From: Candidatus Phycosocius bacilliformis
Lineage (GTDB): Bacteria > Pseudomonadota > Alphaproteobacteria > Caulobacterales > Aquidulcibacteraceae
Direction of reading: 5' to 3'
Assembly (NCBI RefSeq): GCF_003112735.1
Contig: NZ_BFBR01000003.1
Location: 62,001 to 126,000 of the forward strand
DNA length: 64,000 nt
Part shown: positions 26,824 to 37,815 of the stretch, in pieces
Layout: each line of letters opens with the position of its first letter
Numbering within the stretch: the first letter of the stretch is position 1
Position numbers and translations under genes: made by a program
The notes under the pieces: generated by a model
What the model saw: only the letters and a program-made list of their open reading frames with translations
The model's database searches: none
What the model was told of the DNA's origin: nothing

Positions 26824-29085
26824 ATGAGCCCTGTTTCTTCTGGCACTGCGGGGGGGTCACGCGTTCTGCTGCGTCGCCTGCGCGATGTCATGGTACAGGA
26901 CGCCGACACCCAAACGCGCCTAGACCGGATCGTCGCCCAGATCGGCACGACGATGGTCGCCGACGTGTGCTCGATCTATTTGCGCCGGGCCGATGGATCG
27001 CTCGAATTATTTGCCACTGAAGGTCTGTCGCGCGACGCTGTGCACCGCACACGGATGAAGGCTGGCGAGGGGCTTGTGGGCTTGGTGGCGGAAGGCGTCG
27101 AGCCGATCAGTCTGGCGGATGCGCCCAAACATCGCCGCTTCTCTTATCGGCCTGAAACCGGTGAAGATCCGTTTCAATCCTTCTTGGGTGTGCCTGTTCT
27201 GCGCAGCGGCCGGGTGGTTGGGGTTCTGGTGGTGCAAAACCGCTATGCCCGTACCTATGAAGATGATGAGATTGAGGCGCTGCAGCTCATCGCCACAGTG
27301 CTTGCAGAAATCGTCTCAGTTGAAGACCTGACTGGGGCATTGTCAGAATTTCAAATCAAGCCCACAGCACCTGAAACACTGAAAGGCCGCACCTATGCAC
27401 CGGGCTTGGCATCAGGTCAGGCTTTGCTGCATGACCCCGATGTCGAGCCGACGCGCTATCTCTCCGATGATCCGATTGCCGAAGAAACCAGACTGAACGA
27501 GGGGCTGGAAAAGCTGCGGTCTGGACTTGAAGCATTATTGGCAGGCGATGTGCAGACTTTAGGCGGCACGTCCTATGAGGTGTTGGAAACCTTTCACCTG
27601 TTAAGCCAAGACCGCTCTTGGGAACGTCGCCTCCGCGACGGGGTGAAAAATGGCCTGACTGCTGAAGCCTCGGTTGAGCAAGTACGTTCAGAACACCGTG
27701 CCCGCATGACCAGTGCCAAGGACGGCTATCTGCGCGACCGCCTGGCTGATCTTGAAGAACTCGACAACCGGCTCTTGCGCTATTTGTCCGGGGATGCAGG
27801 TGAGCGCAAAGACGCACCTGAGGATTCCATTCTGGTCGCCCGTGACATTGGCCCAGCAGAGCTTCTTGAATATGGCCGTGGGCGCATCAAGGCCATCTTG
27901 TTGGAAGACGGCTCACCCTCCTCGCACGCCGCGATTGTTGCCAAGGCGATGGGCGTCCCCATGATTGGCCAATTGCCCAATCTTCTCTCACGGGTCGAAG
28001 CCGGTGACACGATCATCGTGGATGCCAACGAGGCCCAAGCCTATCTGCGGCCTGATCGGATGGTGTCGGCGGCCTTGCACAGCCGATTTGAGGCCCAAAG
28101 TGCTGAGCAGCAATTATTTGCTGCCACCCGCGACTTACCCAGCCAGACCCTAGACGGTCAGACCATTCATTTGCTGCTCAATGCAGGCCTCACCATTGAT
28201 CTGGAACAATTGGCCACCACCGGGGCCAGTGGTGTCGGTCTGTATCGTACCGAATTCCAATTCATGATCGCCGATTCCTTGCCCCGGCTTGATGCCCAGA
28301 CCGCGCTCTACACCGAAGCGCTTGACCTCGCCGATGGTCGTCCGGTCACATTCCGCACCCTCGATCTGGGTGGAGACAAGGTTGCCGCTTACATGCCGAC
28401 CGAACGGGAAGAAAACCCGGCTATGGGTTGGCGGGCGGTCCGCATGGGCCTCGATCGTCCCGGACTGTCGCGCTATCAATTGCGGGCCTTGGTTCGCGCA
28501 GCCGAAGGCCGCCTTTTGCGGGTGATGTTTCCACTGGTTGCTGAGGTGGACGAGTTTCACCGCGCCAAGGATTTGCTTGACAAGGAACTGGCGTGGGCAC
28601 GGGCCAATGGACGGGCCGGGCCATCCAAAGTCCAAACTGGTGTGATGATTGAGGCCCCGTCTCTGGCGTGGGATACAGCACATATTGCCCAATATGCCGA
28701 CTTCTTGTCGATCGGCACCAATGACCTCATGCAATTCTTCTTTGCTGCAGATCGGGGTACTGCCAAGGTGGCCGATCGCTATGACATCTTGTCCCGACCG
28801 GCGCTGACCTTCCTTAAGCATATTCGCGATGCGGCAGGTGACACGCCAGTGTCGATTTGCGGGGAACATGCTGGCCGTCCACTCGAAGCCATGGCCATGA
28901 TCGGGCTGGGCTTCCGCCGGCTATCCATGCCTGCTGGGGGAATTGGGCCAGTCAAAAGAATGCTAATGTCCCTCAATGGGGAAGAATTCGCCAGAACTTT
29001 GGCGTGTTTGTTGCACGAGGGTGACGTAAACCTTCGCAATGCACTGAAAAACTATGCAAAAGCACACAAGGTTATAGTAAATTGA
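26824..29085 (+). CDS. ptsP: Nitrogen-PTS enzyme I (PtsP) with N-terminal GAF domain
   Basis: 753 residues. A GAF domain fills about residues 25-165 (QIGTTMVADVCSIYLRRADG, GLVGLVAEGVEPISLADAPK). The PEP-utilising enzyme follows, with the phosphorylated His368 in GSPSSHAAIVAKAMGVPMIG, and the TIM-barrel with GLYRTEFQFM, and SICGEHAGRP near the end. It takes phosphate from PEP and passes it to NPr, the start of the regulatory PTS linking nitrogen or (p)ppGpp status to cell physiology. The lysC-ptsP order is typical for the group. Confidence 0.96.
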   Translation: MSPVSSGTAGGSRVLLRRLRDVMVQDADTQTRLDRIVAQIGTTMVADVCSIYLRRADGSLELFATEGLSRDAVHRTRMKAGEGLVGLVAEGVEPISLADAPKHRRFSYRPETGEDPFQSFLGVPVLRSGRVVGVLVVQNRYARTYEDDEIEALQLIATVLAEIVSVEDLTGALSEFQIKPTAPETLKGRTYAPGLASGQALLHDPDVEPTRYLSDDPIAEETRLNEGLEKLRSGLEALLAGDVQTLGGTSYEVLETFHLLSQDRSWERRLRDGVKNGLTAEASVEQVRSEHRARMTSAKDGYLRDRLADLEELDNRLLRYLSGDAGERKDAPEDSILVARDIGPAELLEYGRGRIKAILLEDGSPSSHAAIVAKAMGVPMIGQLPNLLSRVEAGDTIIVDANEAQAYLRPDRMVSAALHSRFEAQSAEQQLFAATRDLPSQTLDGQTIHLLLNAGLTIDLEQLATTGASGVGLYRTEFQFMIADSLPRLDAQTALYTEALDLADGRPVTFRTLDLGGDKVAAYMPTEREENPAMGWRAVRMGLDRPGLSRYQLRALVRAAEGRLLRVMFPLVAEVDEFHRAKDLLDKELAWARANGRAGPSKVQTGVMIEAPSLAWDTAHIAQYADFLSIGTNDLMQFFFAADRGTAKVADRYDILSRPALTFLKHIRDAAGDTPVSICGEHAGRPLEAMAMIGLGFRRLSMPAGGIGPVKRMLMSLNGEEFARTLACLLHEGDVNLRNALKNYAKAHKVIVN

Positions 29086-29159
29086 CACGTGTTTGCGCTA
29101 AAGGTTTGTAAACCAATTGGCCACACAGTGGTTACCCAGTCGATACAGGATTGACGCAG

Positions 29160-30230
29160 ATGAGCCCGGCAGAGGCCGCACGTACATTAGATGCCGCAAA
29201 AGCGCTCGGCCACGGGCGTTCGCATCTTCGACTCGTGGGGTCTGTGGATAATCCCGATGCGGATGGTCCCGGTGCCCGGCTGCAAGCAGCCCGCCGTGAT
29301 CAAGAATTGTCGATCCACCAAGTTGCTGCCGCCCTCAAATTGAAGCCAGAGCAGGTGGCTGCCATTGAATCCATGCAGTTTCAAAAGCTGCCCGGTCTTG
29401 GCTATGCGCTGGGCTATGTCCGCGCGTATGGGGAGCTTCTGGGCCTGGTGGATTGCGACGGCCTGGTGAGTGAATTCCGCGATGCGTGGGAGCCAGTTCA
29501 GCGCCGCCGCGAGTCCGAGATTGTGCGCACGCCCAACCGCTTTGTTGCGCCGATTGGCGCGGTCCTTGCCCTTGGCTTATTGGCTTGGCTGGTTGTCTGG
29601 GCAAGCCTGCATGCGGTGCGCCCACAAAAGGCAGATGTGGTGGCTCCACCCGATGAAACCATCAAGGCTTGGGCGACAATCACCCCAGAAGGCCCTGCTC
29701 AGGCCACCGCCGATGTCCAACCATTGTCAACTTTGACAGCGCTTCAAGACGTGCGCGTAACGCTGCGCGGGGAAGATGGGGCGCTGGTGACAGACCGGAT
29801 TTTGCGCAAGGGTGAAAGCATTTCAACCGATGGTCTGGGGCGTTGGTTTGTCTCTGCGTCCTTCGGTGGGGCACTTGAGGCCAGCGGCTATGGACAGACA
29901 ATGGTCGTGGGTGAACCTGGCCTGAAAGTGGTCAATTGGCGCGCACCCGACTTTGAACAAATGGCTTTGGCAAAAGCCAAGGCCGAAGCAGAAGCCGCTG
30001 CTGCTGCCGCTGCTGCCGCCGCGGAGGCTCAACCAGCTGTGGAAGGCGTGGTTGTGGGTCCCAATACGGCCCCGACCGCCCCTGCCCTATCGGCCCCAAC
30101 CAGTGGCATGAGTGCACCTGTGGCCGCAAAGGCGGCGCCAGTTGCCAAGCCGGTTCCCAAACCTGCCTCATCAGGTCCGGCCAAGCCGTCGGCCAATTCA
30201 GGTCAAACCCCAGCACCTGCAGCTCCCTAG
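29160..30230 (+). CDS. RodZ-like helix-turn-helix protein with DUF4115
   Basis: A Cro/C1-type HTH (GARLQAARRDQELSIHQVAA and AIESMQFQKLPGLGYALGYV) is followed by one membrane helix (VAPIGAVLALGLLAWLVVWA), then a periplasmic DUF4115-like domain (about 190-270), an Ala tract (DNA 29992-30023) and a Pro/Ala tail. This is the RodZ layout; RodZ links MreB to the cell wall. I prefer the ATG at 29160, 9 bases after an AGGA, over the TTG at 29151. Sits between ptsP and ispG; in many alphaproteobacteria the RodZ-like gene precedes ispG too. Confidence 0.9.
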   Translation: MSPAEAARTLDAAKALGHGRSHLRLVGSVDNPDADGPGARLQAARRDQELSIHQVAAALKLKPEQVAAIESMQFQKLPGLGYALGYVRAYGELLGLVDCDGLVSEFRDAWEPVQRRRESEIVRTPNRFVAPIGAVLALGLLAWLVVWASLHAVRPQKADVVAPPDETIKAWATITPEGPAQATADVQPLSTLTALQDVRVTLRGEDGALVTDRILRKGESISTDGLGRWFVSASFGGALEASGYGQTMVVGEPGLKVVNWRAPDFEQMALAKAKAEAEAAAAAAAAAAEAQPAVEGVVVGPNTAPTAPALSAPTSGMSAPVAAKAAPVAKPVPKPASSGPAKPSANSGQTPAPAAP

Positions 30231-30454
30231 ACTTGCTGCCATCAACCGCTGTTGTTGCGGACGGCGGAGCCGATCTGGGACTTTATTTGGCAAAAATCAC
30301 GAAACCTTGCCATCTCCAACGGGGCCCCTGCCCCTCTACCGGTCAGCTGGCGGCCACACAGGTGTGTGACTTTGATTTCTGCCCCAGCCATCCTATAGTC
30401 GGGTGGTGCGACGGCGGACCTTGGTCCAATGTGCAAAGCTGGAGAGGATAGCGC

Positions 30455-31597
30455 GTGGCGACCGGTCTGGAACATATCCGTCCTTGGCGCACGATTGTGC
30501 GCCGCAAGTCCCGTCAGATCATGGTTGGTAAGGTGGCTGTTGGCGGGGATGCACCGATCAGCGTGCAAACCATGACCAATACGCCGACGCCTGACGCGGC
30601 TGCGACGATTGACCAAATCCGCCGCTGTGAAGAGGCTGGTGCCGATATTGTGCGGGTCTCTTGCCCAGATGTGGAATCCACAGCCGCACTGAAAACCATC
30701 GTCAAGGCAGCAAAAGTGCCCATCGTTGCCGATATCCATTTTCACTATAAGCGCGCGATTGAGGCTGCCCAAGCGGGGGCGGCCTGCCTGCGCATCAATC
30801 CAGGCAATATTGGTTCGGCTGATCGGGTACGCGATGTGGTCAATGCCGCACGGGATCATGGTTGTTCGATCCGAATTGGGGTCAATGCCGGATCGCTGGA
30901 GACTGACTTGCTCGAAAAATATGGCGAACCATGTCCAGAAGCCATGGTTGAAAGTGCCCTGGACCATGCCCGCATCCTGCAAGACCTGGATTTCCATGCC
31001 TTCAAAATCTCGGTGAAGGCCTCCGACACCTTCCTAACGGTTGCCGCCTATCAGGCATTGTCGGAAGCCATCGATTGCCCCTTGCACCTGGGAGTGACCG
31101 AAGCGGGGGCTGCACGTTCAGGCACAGTGAAGTCGGCGATCGGCATTGGCTCGCTTTTGTGGGCCGGGATTGGCGATACGATCCGCGTATCGCTGTCAGC
31201 CGAACCTGAAGAGGAAGTGCGCGTCGGCTTTGATATTCTCAAAAGCCTGGGTCTGCGCACACGCGGGGTCAATATCATTGCCTGCCCGTCCTGCGCCCGT
31301 CAGGGCTTTGACGTGATCCGTACCGTCGAAGCCCTTGAACAACGATTGGCGCATGTGGCTGAGCCCATCTCGCTGTCCATTATTGGCTGTGTGGTCAATG
31401 GTCCAGGCGAAGCCCTTTACACTGATCTGGGCTTTACCGGCGGCGGCAAGGGCTCAGGCATGGTCTATATGGCCGGCAAAGCCCACCACAAGCTCTCAAA
31501 CGATGAGATGATCGACCATATTGTTGAACTGGTCGAGGCCAAGGCCGATGAAATGCGTGCCGCCAAGACTGATGAGGCTCTGGTTCCCGCGTCCTGA
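30455..31597 (+). CDS. ispG: IspG, 4-hydroxy-3-methylbut-2-enyl-diphosphate synthase
   Basis: 380 residues beginning at GTG 30455 after a GGAGAGGA ribosome site. The Fe-S ligands are Cys277 and Cys280 ([13 protein letters not shown]) and Cys312 ([11 protein letters not shown]), with Glu319 as fourth ligand. The N-terminal TIM barrel contains [19 protein letters not shown]. It carries out the penultimate step of the non-mevalonate isoprenoid pathway. A hairpin lies just after its stop. Confidence 0.97.
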   Translation: MATGLEHIRPWRTIVRRKSRQIMVGKVAVGGDAPISVQTMTNTPTPDAAATIDQIRRCEEAGADIVRVSCPDVESTAALKTIVKAAKVPIVADIHFHYKRAIEAAQAGAACLRINPGNIGSADRVRDVVNAARDHGCSIRIGVNAGSLETDLLEKYGEPCPEAMVESALDHARILQDLDFHAFKISVKASDTFLTVAAYQALSEAIDCPLHLGVTEAGAARSGTVKSAIGIGSLLWAGIGDTIRVSLSAEPEEEVRVGFDILKSLGLRTRGVNIIACPSCARQGFDVIRTVEALEQRLAHVAEPISLSIIGCVVNGPGEALYTDLGFTGGGKGSGMVYMAGKAHHKLSNDEMIDHIVELVEAKADEMRAAKTDEALVPAS

Positions 31598-31598
31598 T

Positions 31599-31624
31599 CG
31601 CAGATAGGTCTGCACCTATCTGCG
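31599..31624. terminator. Hairpin between convergent ispG and the flavin oxidoreductase
   Basis: An 11-bp perfect stem, CGCAGATAGGT (31599-31609) with ACCTATCTGCG (31614-31624), loop CTGC. There is no T run on either side, so it may be a transcript-end structure rather than a classical terminator. Confidence 0.55.
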
Positions 31625-31640
31625 AACCAGTGAAAACCCC

Positions 31641-32753
31641 CTAGTACAAAGTCGCCAGCGCTTTGCCGTCATAATCCATCAGATCATCGGTGCGGCCTTC
31701 CTTGACCTTTTTGGCCCATTCTGGGTCTTGCAACAGCGCCCGACCAATGGCGACCATGTCATACTCGCCTTTCTCAAGCCGACGCACGACATCGTCCAGC
31801 GGGGCTTTTGCCGAGCCTTCACCGCGGAACGATCCGGCAAAATCACTGGACAAACCAATCGAGCCGACCGTGATGGTGGGAAGCCCGGTCACCTTCTTGG
31901 TCCAGCCAGCACAATTGAGACCCTTTTCGCCATCTACATCGGGAAATTCCGCTTCCCAGACCCGGCGCTGCGAACAGTGCAGGACATCAACCCCTGCGGC
32001 AACGATGGGGGCAAGGAAGGCCTCTAATTCCTGCGGTGTGTGAGCCAGCTTGATGGTATAATCCTGCTGCTTCCATTGCGAGAAGCGCAGAATGATCGGC
32101 ACAGTGGGGCCAACAGCTTTGCGGCACTCCGCAACGATTTCGGCGGCAAAGGTTGCCCGTTGCGGCAAGGATCCGCCGTAGCGGTCGGTGCGCGCATTCA
32201 TGACATCCCAGAAGAATTCATCGATCAGATACCCATGGGCACCATGGATTTCGATGGCATCAAAGCCCAGCTTGACCGCTTCAGCGGCGGCGCGGGCATA
32301 GGATTGCACCATGTCCCAAACTTCTTCTGTGGTGGGTGCTGGCAGAACAGCCTTGCCGGCATGGGTGAGGCCAGAGGGGCTGTCTGTTGGTGCTTCAGGA
32401 TAATGACCGGTGCCGGGTTTGCGCATCATGCCCTGATGCCAGATTTGTGGCGCGATCTTGCCGCCTTGGGCATGCACATCCTTGGCAACTTTCGCCCAAC
32501 CTTCCAAAGCATCCGCACCATGAAAGCGTGGCACATTGGCATCGTTGGATGCGCCCTTACGGTCCACAACCGTGCCTTCAGTGACAATCAACCCAACATC
32601 GGCCGCCGCGCGACGGGCGTAATAATCAGCCACATTCTGACCTGGCACGCCATTGGGGGAGAAAGATCGGGTCATCGGTGCCATGACGATCCGATTGGGA
32701 ATCGTAACCCCGCGCAAAGTGATAGGCTGAAACAGGGCGGAAACGTCGGTCAT
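31641..32753 (-). CDS. NADH:flavin oxidoreductase (old yellow enzyme family)
   Basis: 370 residues; the ATG at 32753 has an AGGAG site 5 bases before it. OYE features: N-terminal IPNRIVMAPMTRS, the FMN-binding region with PQIWHQGMM, the His/Asp catalytic patch AIEIHGAHGYLIDEFFWD, and DMVAIGRALLQDPEWAKK near the end. These FMN enzymes reduce activated C=C bonds with NAD(P)H; physiological substrate unknown. Convergent with ispG. Confidence 0.93.
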   Translation of the reverse strand: MTDVSALFQPITLRGVTIPNRIVMAPMTRSFSPNGVPGQNVADYYARRAAADVGLIVTEGTVVDRKGASNDANVPRFHGADALEGWAKVAKDVHAQGGKIAPQIWHQGMMRKPGTGHYPEAPTDSPSGLTHAGKAVLPAPTTEEVWDMVQSYARAAAEAVKLGFDAIEIHGAHGYLIDEFFWDVMNARTDRYGGSLPQRATFAAEIVAECRKAVGPTVPIILRFSQWKQQDYTIKLAHTPQELEAFLAPIVAAGVDVLHCSQRRVWEAEFPDVDGEKGLNCAGWTKKVTGLPTITVGSIGLSSDFAGSFRGEGSAKAPLDDVVRRLEKGEYDMVAIGRALLQDPEWAKKVKEGRTDDLMDYDGKALATLY

Positions 32754-32837
32754 GGGAACTCCTGAGCAGTGTTTTTGCTGCAAACCCAAGCTGGGCAGCG
32801 AATTTCATTCCGGCCTAATTGAAAGCCGGGGCGAGGT

Positions 32838-33578
32838 CTAGACTGCTAACACGCCGCCATCGCAAATCGCCTGATAGGCTGCACTGAAACGGCCCTCCCC
32901 CATTGGGGGATGCATGTCCATGCCCGCCAACAGCCGCAAGGGCGCGCGTGAGCCTTTTTTCGCGCTAACCAGCACCCGCTTGGCCGGGTCGCCCGCGCGC
33001 GGGCGGATGGGGCACACGCCAATATCGCCTGCTCGTCCGGCAAGCGCTGCTAACATGTCGGGCAGGCGGTCTGCACGATGGATCATCAAGAAGCGCCCTT
33101 TGGGACGGGCCAGAGCCAGCATGGCCTTGATCCAATCGGCTAAGGGTGCGCCCAGAATATAGGCAGCTTGACGGGACACAGCTGGATCACGGATCGCCTG
33201 ATCATCGTCGAAGAATGGTGGATTGGAAAACACCAGATCAAATTGGCCGATGAGGGCTGGATCGGGGTTGAGAACATCGCCGTGCACAACATTCAATCGC
33301 CCAGGCACAGGATTGCGGGTCAGATTGGTCCGGGCCAATTCATAGGCCCCCGGATCTTTTTCGAGGCCCGTCAAGGCCAGATGAGGGTCGGCGCGCAGGG
33401 CCGCGACACTCAACAAGGCCACCCCAACCCCACATCCGACTTCCAACATAGTCGGAACCGCAACCGCCGCAGCCGCTGCCGCCAGCAAAACGGCGTCTGT
33501 ACCAGCCCGATAACCGTCACTGGGTTGCTCTATGGTCAAGCCGCCTTTGAGAAATATATCCAGTGTCGTTGCAGGCAT
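32838..33578 (-). CDS. Class I SAM methyltransferase, TrmN6-like (NPPF motif)
   Basis: 246 residues. SAM motif I is LEVGCGVGVALLSVAAL, and the NPPFF motif (FDLVFSNPPFFDDDQAIRD) marks N6-adenine/N-directed methylation; relatives are tRNA1(Val) A37 N6-methyltransferases. The N-terminal DGYRAGTDAVLLAAAAA is typical for the group. Divergent from the polyprenyl synthase, a pairing seen in many alphaproteobacteria. Confidence 0.9.
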   Translation of the reverse strand: MPATTLDIFLKGGLTIEQPSDGYRAGTDAVLLAAAAAAVAVPTMLEVGCGVGVALLSVAALRADPHLALTGLEKDPGAYELARTNLTRNPVPGRLNVVHGDVLNPDPALIGQFDLVFSNPPFFDDDQAIRDPAVSRQAAYILGAPLADWIKAMLALARPKGRFLMIHRADRLPDMLAALAGRAGDIGVCPIRPRAGDPAKRVLVSAKKGSRAPLRLLAGMDMHPPMGEGRFSAAYQAICDGGVLAV

Positions 33579-33737
33579 GGGATGTCCAGCATGTGTAAAC
33601 TTGGTTCTGCTTGAAGAGCCAAAGCCGAAGCTGTGTCAATCCAACTGTTGCCGACCTTCTGGTTCAGCGCAGCGCATGCTTGACCCAAGGCCCCTCGAGA
33701 GGGCATGGAATAGGACAGTGATAAGGAATCCGCTGAC

Positions 33738-34748
33738 GTGAATGTGACCACCCGCCCAGTTGATGCTGTGTCGGTTCATCCTGCCGAGGCACTTGCCGCC
33801 GTGCTGGCACAAGAACTGGCAGCGACCGAGGCTGAGATTGCGGCGCGGATGGAAAGCCCTGTCGGGCTGATTCCCGATGTTGCCCATCATTTGGTTGATG
33901 CAGGTGGCAAGCGTTTACGGCCCCTTTTGACTTTGGCGGCGGCCAGTGCCTGCGGCAAGGTCACGGAGGGGGCGATCAAATTAGCCACGGCGGTTGAGTT
34001 CATTCACACCGCAACTCTCTTGCATGATGATGTGGTCGACGGGTCATCGCTGCGCCGCGGCAAACGGGCAGCCAATCTGATCTGGGGTGACAAGGCCAGC
34101 GTTCTGGTGGGCGACTTCTTGTTTGCCCGCGCCTTCAACCTGATGGTTGAGACCGGCTCCTTGCAAGTGCTTGATATTCTGGCCAAGGCCGCCAGCACGA
34201 TTGCCGAAGGTGAGGTGCTGCAATTGGCCACCACAAACCGGGGCGAAGCCAGTCGCGAGCGCTATTATCAGGTCATCGAAGCCAAGACCGCCGCTTTGTT
34301 TGCAGCTGCATGCGAGGCTGGGGCCATTACGGCCGGTGCGCCGACAGTCATGGTGGAGGGGCTTGCCCATTATGGCCAGAAGCTGGGCTTGGCGTTCCAA
34401 TTGGTCGATGATGCACTCGATTATGGCGGCCTGACCCAGAGCTTGGGCAAGAATACTGGCGATGATTTCCGAGAAGGAAAGGCCACCCTGCCGCTGATCA
34501 TCGCATTGGAACGTGCGCAGGGTGAAGAGCGGCTGTTCTGGCAGCGTGTGCTGGCCCGCAAGCATCAGGATGAGGATTTGGCCTTTGCCATGCAAACCAT
34601 CCGGTTGCGTGGGGCGGTTGAGGCCACACTCGATGAGGCGCGCGCTCATGTCAGCGATGCGAAGGCAGCCCTTGCCTGCCTGCCCGATGGGGTGATCCCT
34701 CAATTGCTGGCCAATCTCGCCGATTATGTCGTCTCGCGGCTAAACTAG
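33738..34748 (+). CDS. Polyprenyl diphosphate synthase (octaprenyl/decaprenyl type)
   Basis: 336 residues with the two Asp-rich motifs: LLHDDVVDGSSLRRG (first DDxxD) and FQLVDDALDYGG (second), plus GGKRLRPLLTLAAA. Makes the long all-trans prenyl tail of ubiquinone; chain length is set by residues before the first motif and cannot be decided here. GTG start at 33738 after AAGGAA. It fits with ubiG and ETF-QO in this window. Confidence 0.95.
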   Translation: MNVTTRPVDAVSVHPAEALAAVLAQELAATEAEIAARMESPVGLIPDVAHHLVDAGGKRLRPLLTLAAASACGKVTEGAIKLATAVEFIHTATLLHDDVVDGSSLRRGKRAANLIWGDKASVLVGDFLFARAFNLMVETGSLQVLDILAKAASTIAEGEVLQLATTNRGEASRERYYQVIEAKTAALFAAACEAGAITAGAPTVMVEGLAHYGQKLGLAFQLVDDALDYGGLTQSLGKNTGDDFREGKATLPLIIALERAQGEERLFWQRVLARKHQDEDLAFAMQTIRLRGAVEATLDEARAHVSDAKAALACLPDGVIPQLLANLADYVVSRLN

Positions 34749-34779
34749 GCAGACGCAGCCAGCCTAAGCCCATAACAAG

Positions 34780-34809
34780 AAAAGGGGGCAGAGCTTGCGC
34801 CCTGCCCCC
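34780..34809 (-). terminator. Terminator of the TerC gene
   Basis: Stem GGGGGCAG (34784-34791) with CTGCCCCC (34802-34809), followed on the minus strand by four T (complement of 34780-34783). It lies about 30 bases after the TerC stop. Confidence 0.78.
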
Positions 34810-34836
34810 CAAATTGGGTCGCATGGTGAATAACGC

Positions 34837-35886
34837 TTACTCCGCCGGCTTCACACCCTCATGGCGGGTCTTCCACAGCGAGTAGCCGATCGCACCGCCC
34901 AACAGAACCAAGGTGGCGATCAGCGACCAATGAGGTTCCATATAGGGCACCATCTTGAGTTCTTTGGACAGACCGAAGTTCCAGATGATCTTAAAGCCGA
35001 TCAAAACCAGCACCAGCGACAGGCCGTATTTCAGATACTTGAAGCGTTCGACCGCCTCAGCCAGCATGAAATACATCGAGCGCAAGCCCAGGATCGCGAA
35101 GATATTGGACGTGTAGACGATGAACGGGTCACGCGTCACCGCGAAGATGGCTGGCACGCTGTCGACAGCGAAGATGATGTCGACCAATTCCACCATCATC
35201 AAAGCAAGGAACAAAGGTGTCGCCCACAAGACCAAGCGGCCTGATCCATCGGGATGTGGCTTCTTGACGAAGAAATTATGGTTTTCAATCGTCTCAGTCA
35301 CCCGCATGCGCTTCTTGACGAATTTCAGAACCGGATTGTCTTCCAGCTTCATCTCATGATCGCCACCAAATAGCATTTTCCAGCCGGTGAAGATCAAGAA
35401 GGCCGCAAAGATATAGAGCACCCAGGTGAACTCATTCACTACTGCCGAACCCAGACCAATGAAGATCGCCCGGAACACAATCGCCCCGATGATGCCCCAG
35501 AACAAAACGCGATGCTGATATTCGCGCGGGACAGCGAAGAAGGTGAAAATCATGCCGATGACGAAGATATTGTCGAAAGCGAGCGCGGTTTCCAGCAAAT
35601 AGCCGGTGAAATACTGGATCACCGCTTGCTGGTTGAGATTGTCCGGGCTGTTGTAATAGCGCGGATCGGGCTCATAAACGAAATAGACATAGGCCCCGAA
35701 GGCCACAGCGAGACTGGCAAACGCCGCCCACATTTTCGCGGATTTCGAGGCAGAAACCACCCCGTCCTTATTGTTGATGACACCAAGGTCAAGCCACAAC
35801 AAGAAACCGATGAAAGACAAAAAGGCGAGCCACAACCAGACTGGTTGGCCCGCATAGACGGCGGTCAGAAAAGGCAAGGCATCCAT
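34837..35886 (-). CDS. TerC/Alx family membrane protein
   Basis: 349 residues from the ATG at 35886 with seven or more hydrophobic segments. The TerC signatures ETALAFDNIFVIGMIFTFFA and VDIIFAVDSVPAIFAVTRDP hold the conserved acidic residues in the membrane. Family members export manganese or are linked to tellurite/alkaline stress; Mn2+ export is the best guess. I see no yybP-ykoY riboswitch upstream, in contrast to many TerC genes. Ends in its own terminator. Confidence 0.93.
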   Translation of the reverse strand: MDALPFLTAVYAGQPVWLWLAFLSFIGFLLWLDLGVINNKDGVVSASKSAKMWAAFASLAVAFGAYVYFVYEPDPRYYNSPDNLNQQAVIQYFTGYLLETALAFDNIFVIGMIFTFFAVPREYQHRVLFWGIIGAIVFRAIFIGLGSAVVNEFTWVLYIFAAFLIFTGWKMLFGGDHEMKLEDNPVLKFVKKRMRVTETIENHNFFVKKPHPDGSGRLVLWATPLFLALMMVELVDIIFAVDSVPAIFAVTRDPFIVYTSNIFAILGLRSMYFMLAEAVERFKYLKYGLSLVLVLIGFKIIWNFGLSKELKMVPYMEPHWSLIATLVLLGGAIGYSLWKTRHEGVKPAE

Positions 35887-36096
35887 TGGCCCCGGTCCCC
35901 TAGATTTGGCTGCGTCGGCCCCGAGAACAATCAATCCGACATCACGATCAACGCCTTGATCGCCAGAGGGGCCCGGATTGCGGTATGGGCCGCATATGGG
36001 ACGCTGGGCCCGGTGCGCAAGGCGTACACTGACAGAATCTTTGCCACAGCACTTCACAAGAGCGTGAAGGCAGGTGACGTCGCCCTGTTAGACTGA

Positions 36097-37086
<990 letters not shown>

Positions 37087-37120
37087 CTAGTGATTCCATC
37101 GCCCGATAAGAAGGGCAGTC

Positions 37121-37603
37121 TCAGCGCCGGGCCTTGAAGAAACTGCGCAACAGGGTGCTGCTGTCCTCGCCCAACACGCCTGAGGTCACGTGCGGACGCC
37201 AATGGCAGGTGTCTTGTTCAAAAAAGCGCACACCATTCTCAACAGCCCCGCCCTTGGGATCTGCAGCCCCATACACAAGGCGATTAATGCGGGCATGGCT
37301 GATCGCCCCCGCACACATGGTGCAGGGCTCTAGCGTGACATATAGGGTCAGATGTGGGGCAAGCCGGTAGTTGGCGAACTTTTCCCCGGCCCGACGCAGC
37401 GCCAAAATCTCGGCATGACCAGAAGGATCATGCAGGCCAATAGGCTCATTATGGGCAGTGGCAATCAATTCCTGGGTTTGATCATCGACCAGCACTGCCC
37501 CGATTGGAGCCTCCCCGGCAGCTGCCGCCTGACGCGCCAGATCAAGCGCCTGGGCCATCCAGGCGGCATCGCGATCAGGATCAATGACAGGAACAGGCCG
37601 CAT
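37121..37603 (-). CDS. tadA: tRNA-specific adenosine deaminase TadA
   Basis: 160 residues with the zinc/catalytic motifs His63-Ala-Glu65 (DPSGHAEILALRRAG) and Pro93-Cys94-x2-Cys97 (LEPCTMCAGA). It converts A34 of tRNA-Arg to inosine. Upstream of trxB on the same strand, 58 bases apart. The 212 bases between it and the merR-type gene contain the candidate MerR operator. Confidence 0.95.
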   Translation of the reverse strand: MRPVPVIDPDRDAAWMAQALDLARQAAAAGEAPIGAVLVDDQTQELIATAHNEPIGLHDPSGHAEILALRRAGEKFANYRLAPHLTLYVTLEPCTMCAGAISHARINRLVYGAADPKGGAVENGVRFFEQDTCHWRPHVTSGVLGEDSSTLLRSFFKARR

Positions 37604-37756
37604 GATGTGGTGTTAGCGGCTTTGGACCTGCAAGGCCAGATGAATATGCCCGCCACTGGTCCCCATGCGTGTCCCCTACGTCTGTCCAAAGGGCGGACCA
37701 CGGGCCCCCTGCGCGCATATGTCCCCTTGCCAAAGCGGGTCAACACCAAGATTTTA

Positions 37757-37779
37757 CTTGACGTGTGCGTAAACGTAAG
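37757..37779. promoter_or_regulatory. Candidate MerR-type operator overlapping a -35 hexamer
   Basis: CTTGACGT (37757-37764) and AACGTAAG (37772-37779) form an imperfect palindrome with a 7-base centre. The left half includes TTGACG, a good -35 hexamer. It lies 37 bases upstream of the merR-like gene. This ACGT-rich palindrome is in line with fatty-acid/branched-chain MerR regulators, but the binding is inferred. Confidence 0.45.
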
Positions 37780-37815
37780 CCACAGGCGACATCCTGCAGT
37801 TTCGGGAGGACAATC

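Noticed and set aside
33536-33751. DUF2007-type small gene between the methyltransferase and the polyprenyl synthase
   Set aside because: A small protein is often found here in relatives, but the translated frame has no similarity to that family.
35887-36096. yybP-ykoY manganese riboswitch upstream of the TerC gene
   Set aside because: I looked for the conserved GGGGAGUA-type core and paired elements in the 210 bases and did not find them.
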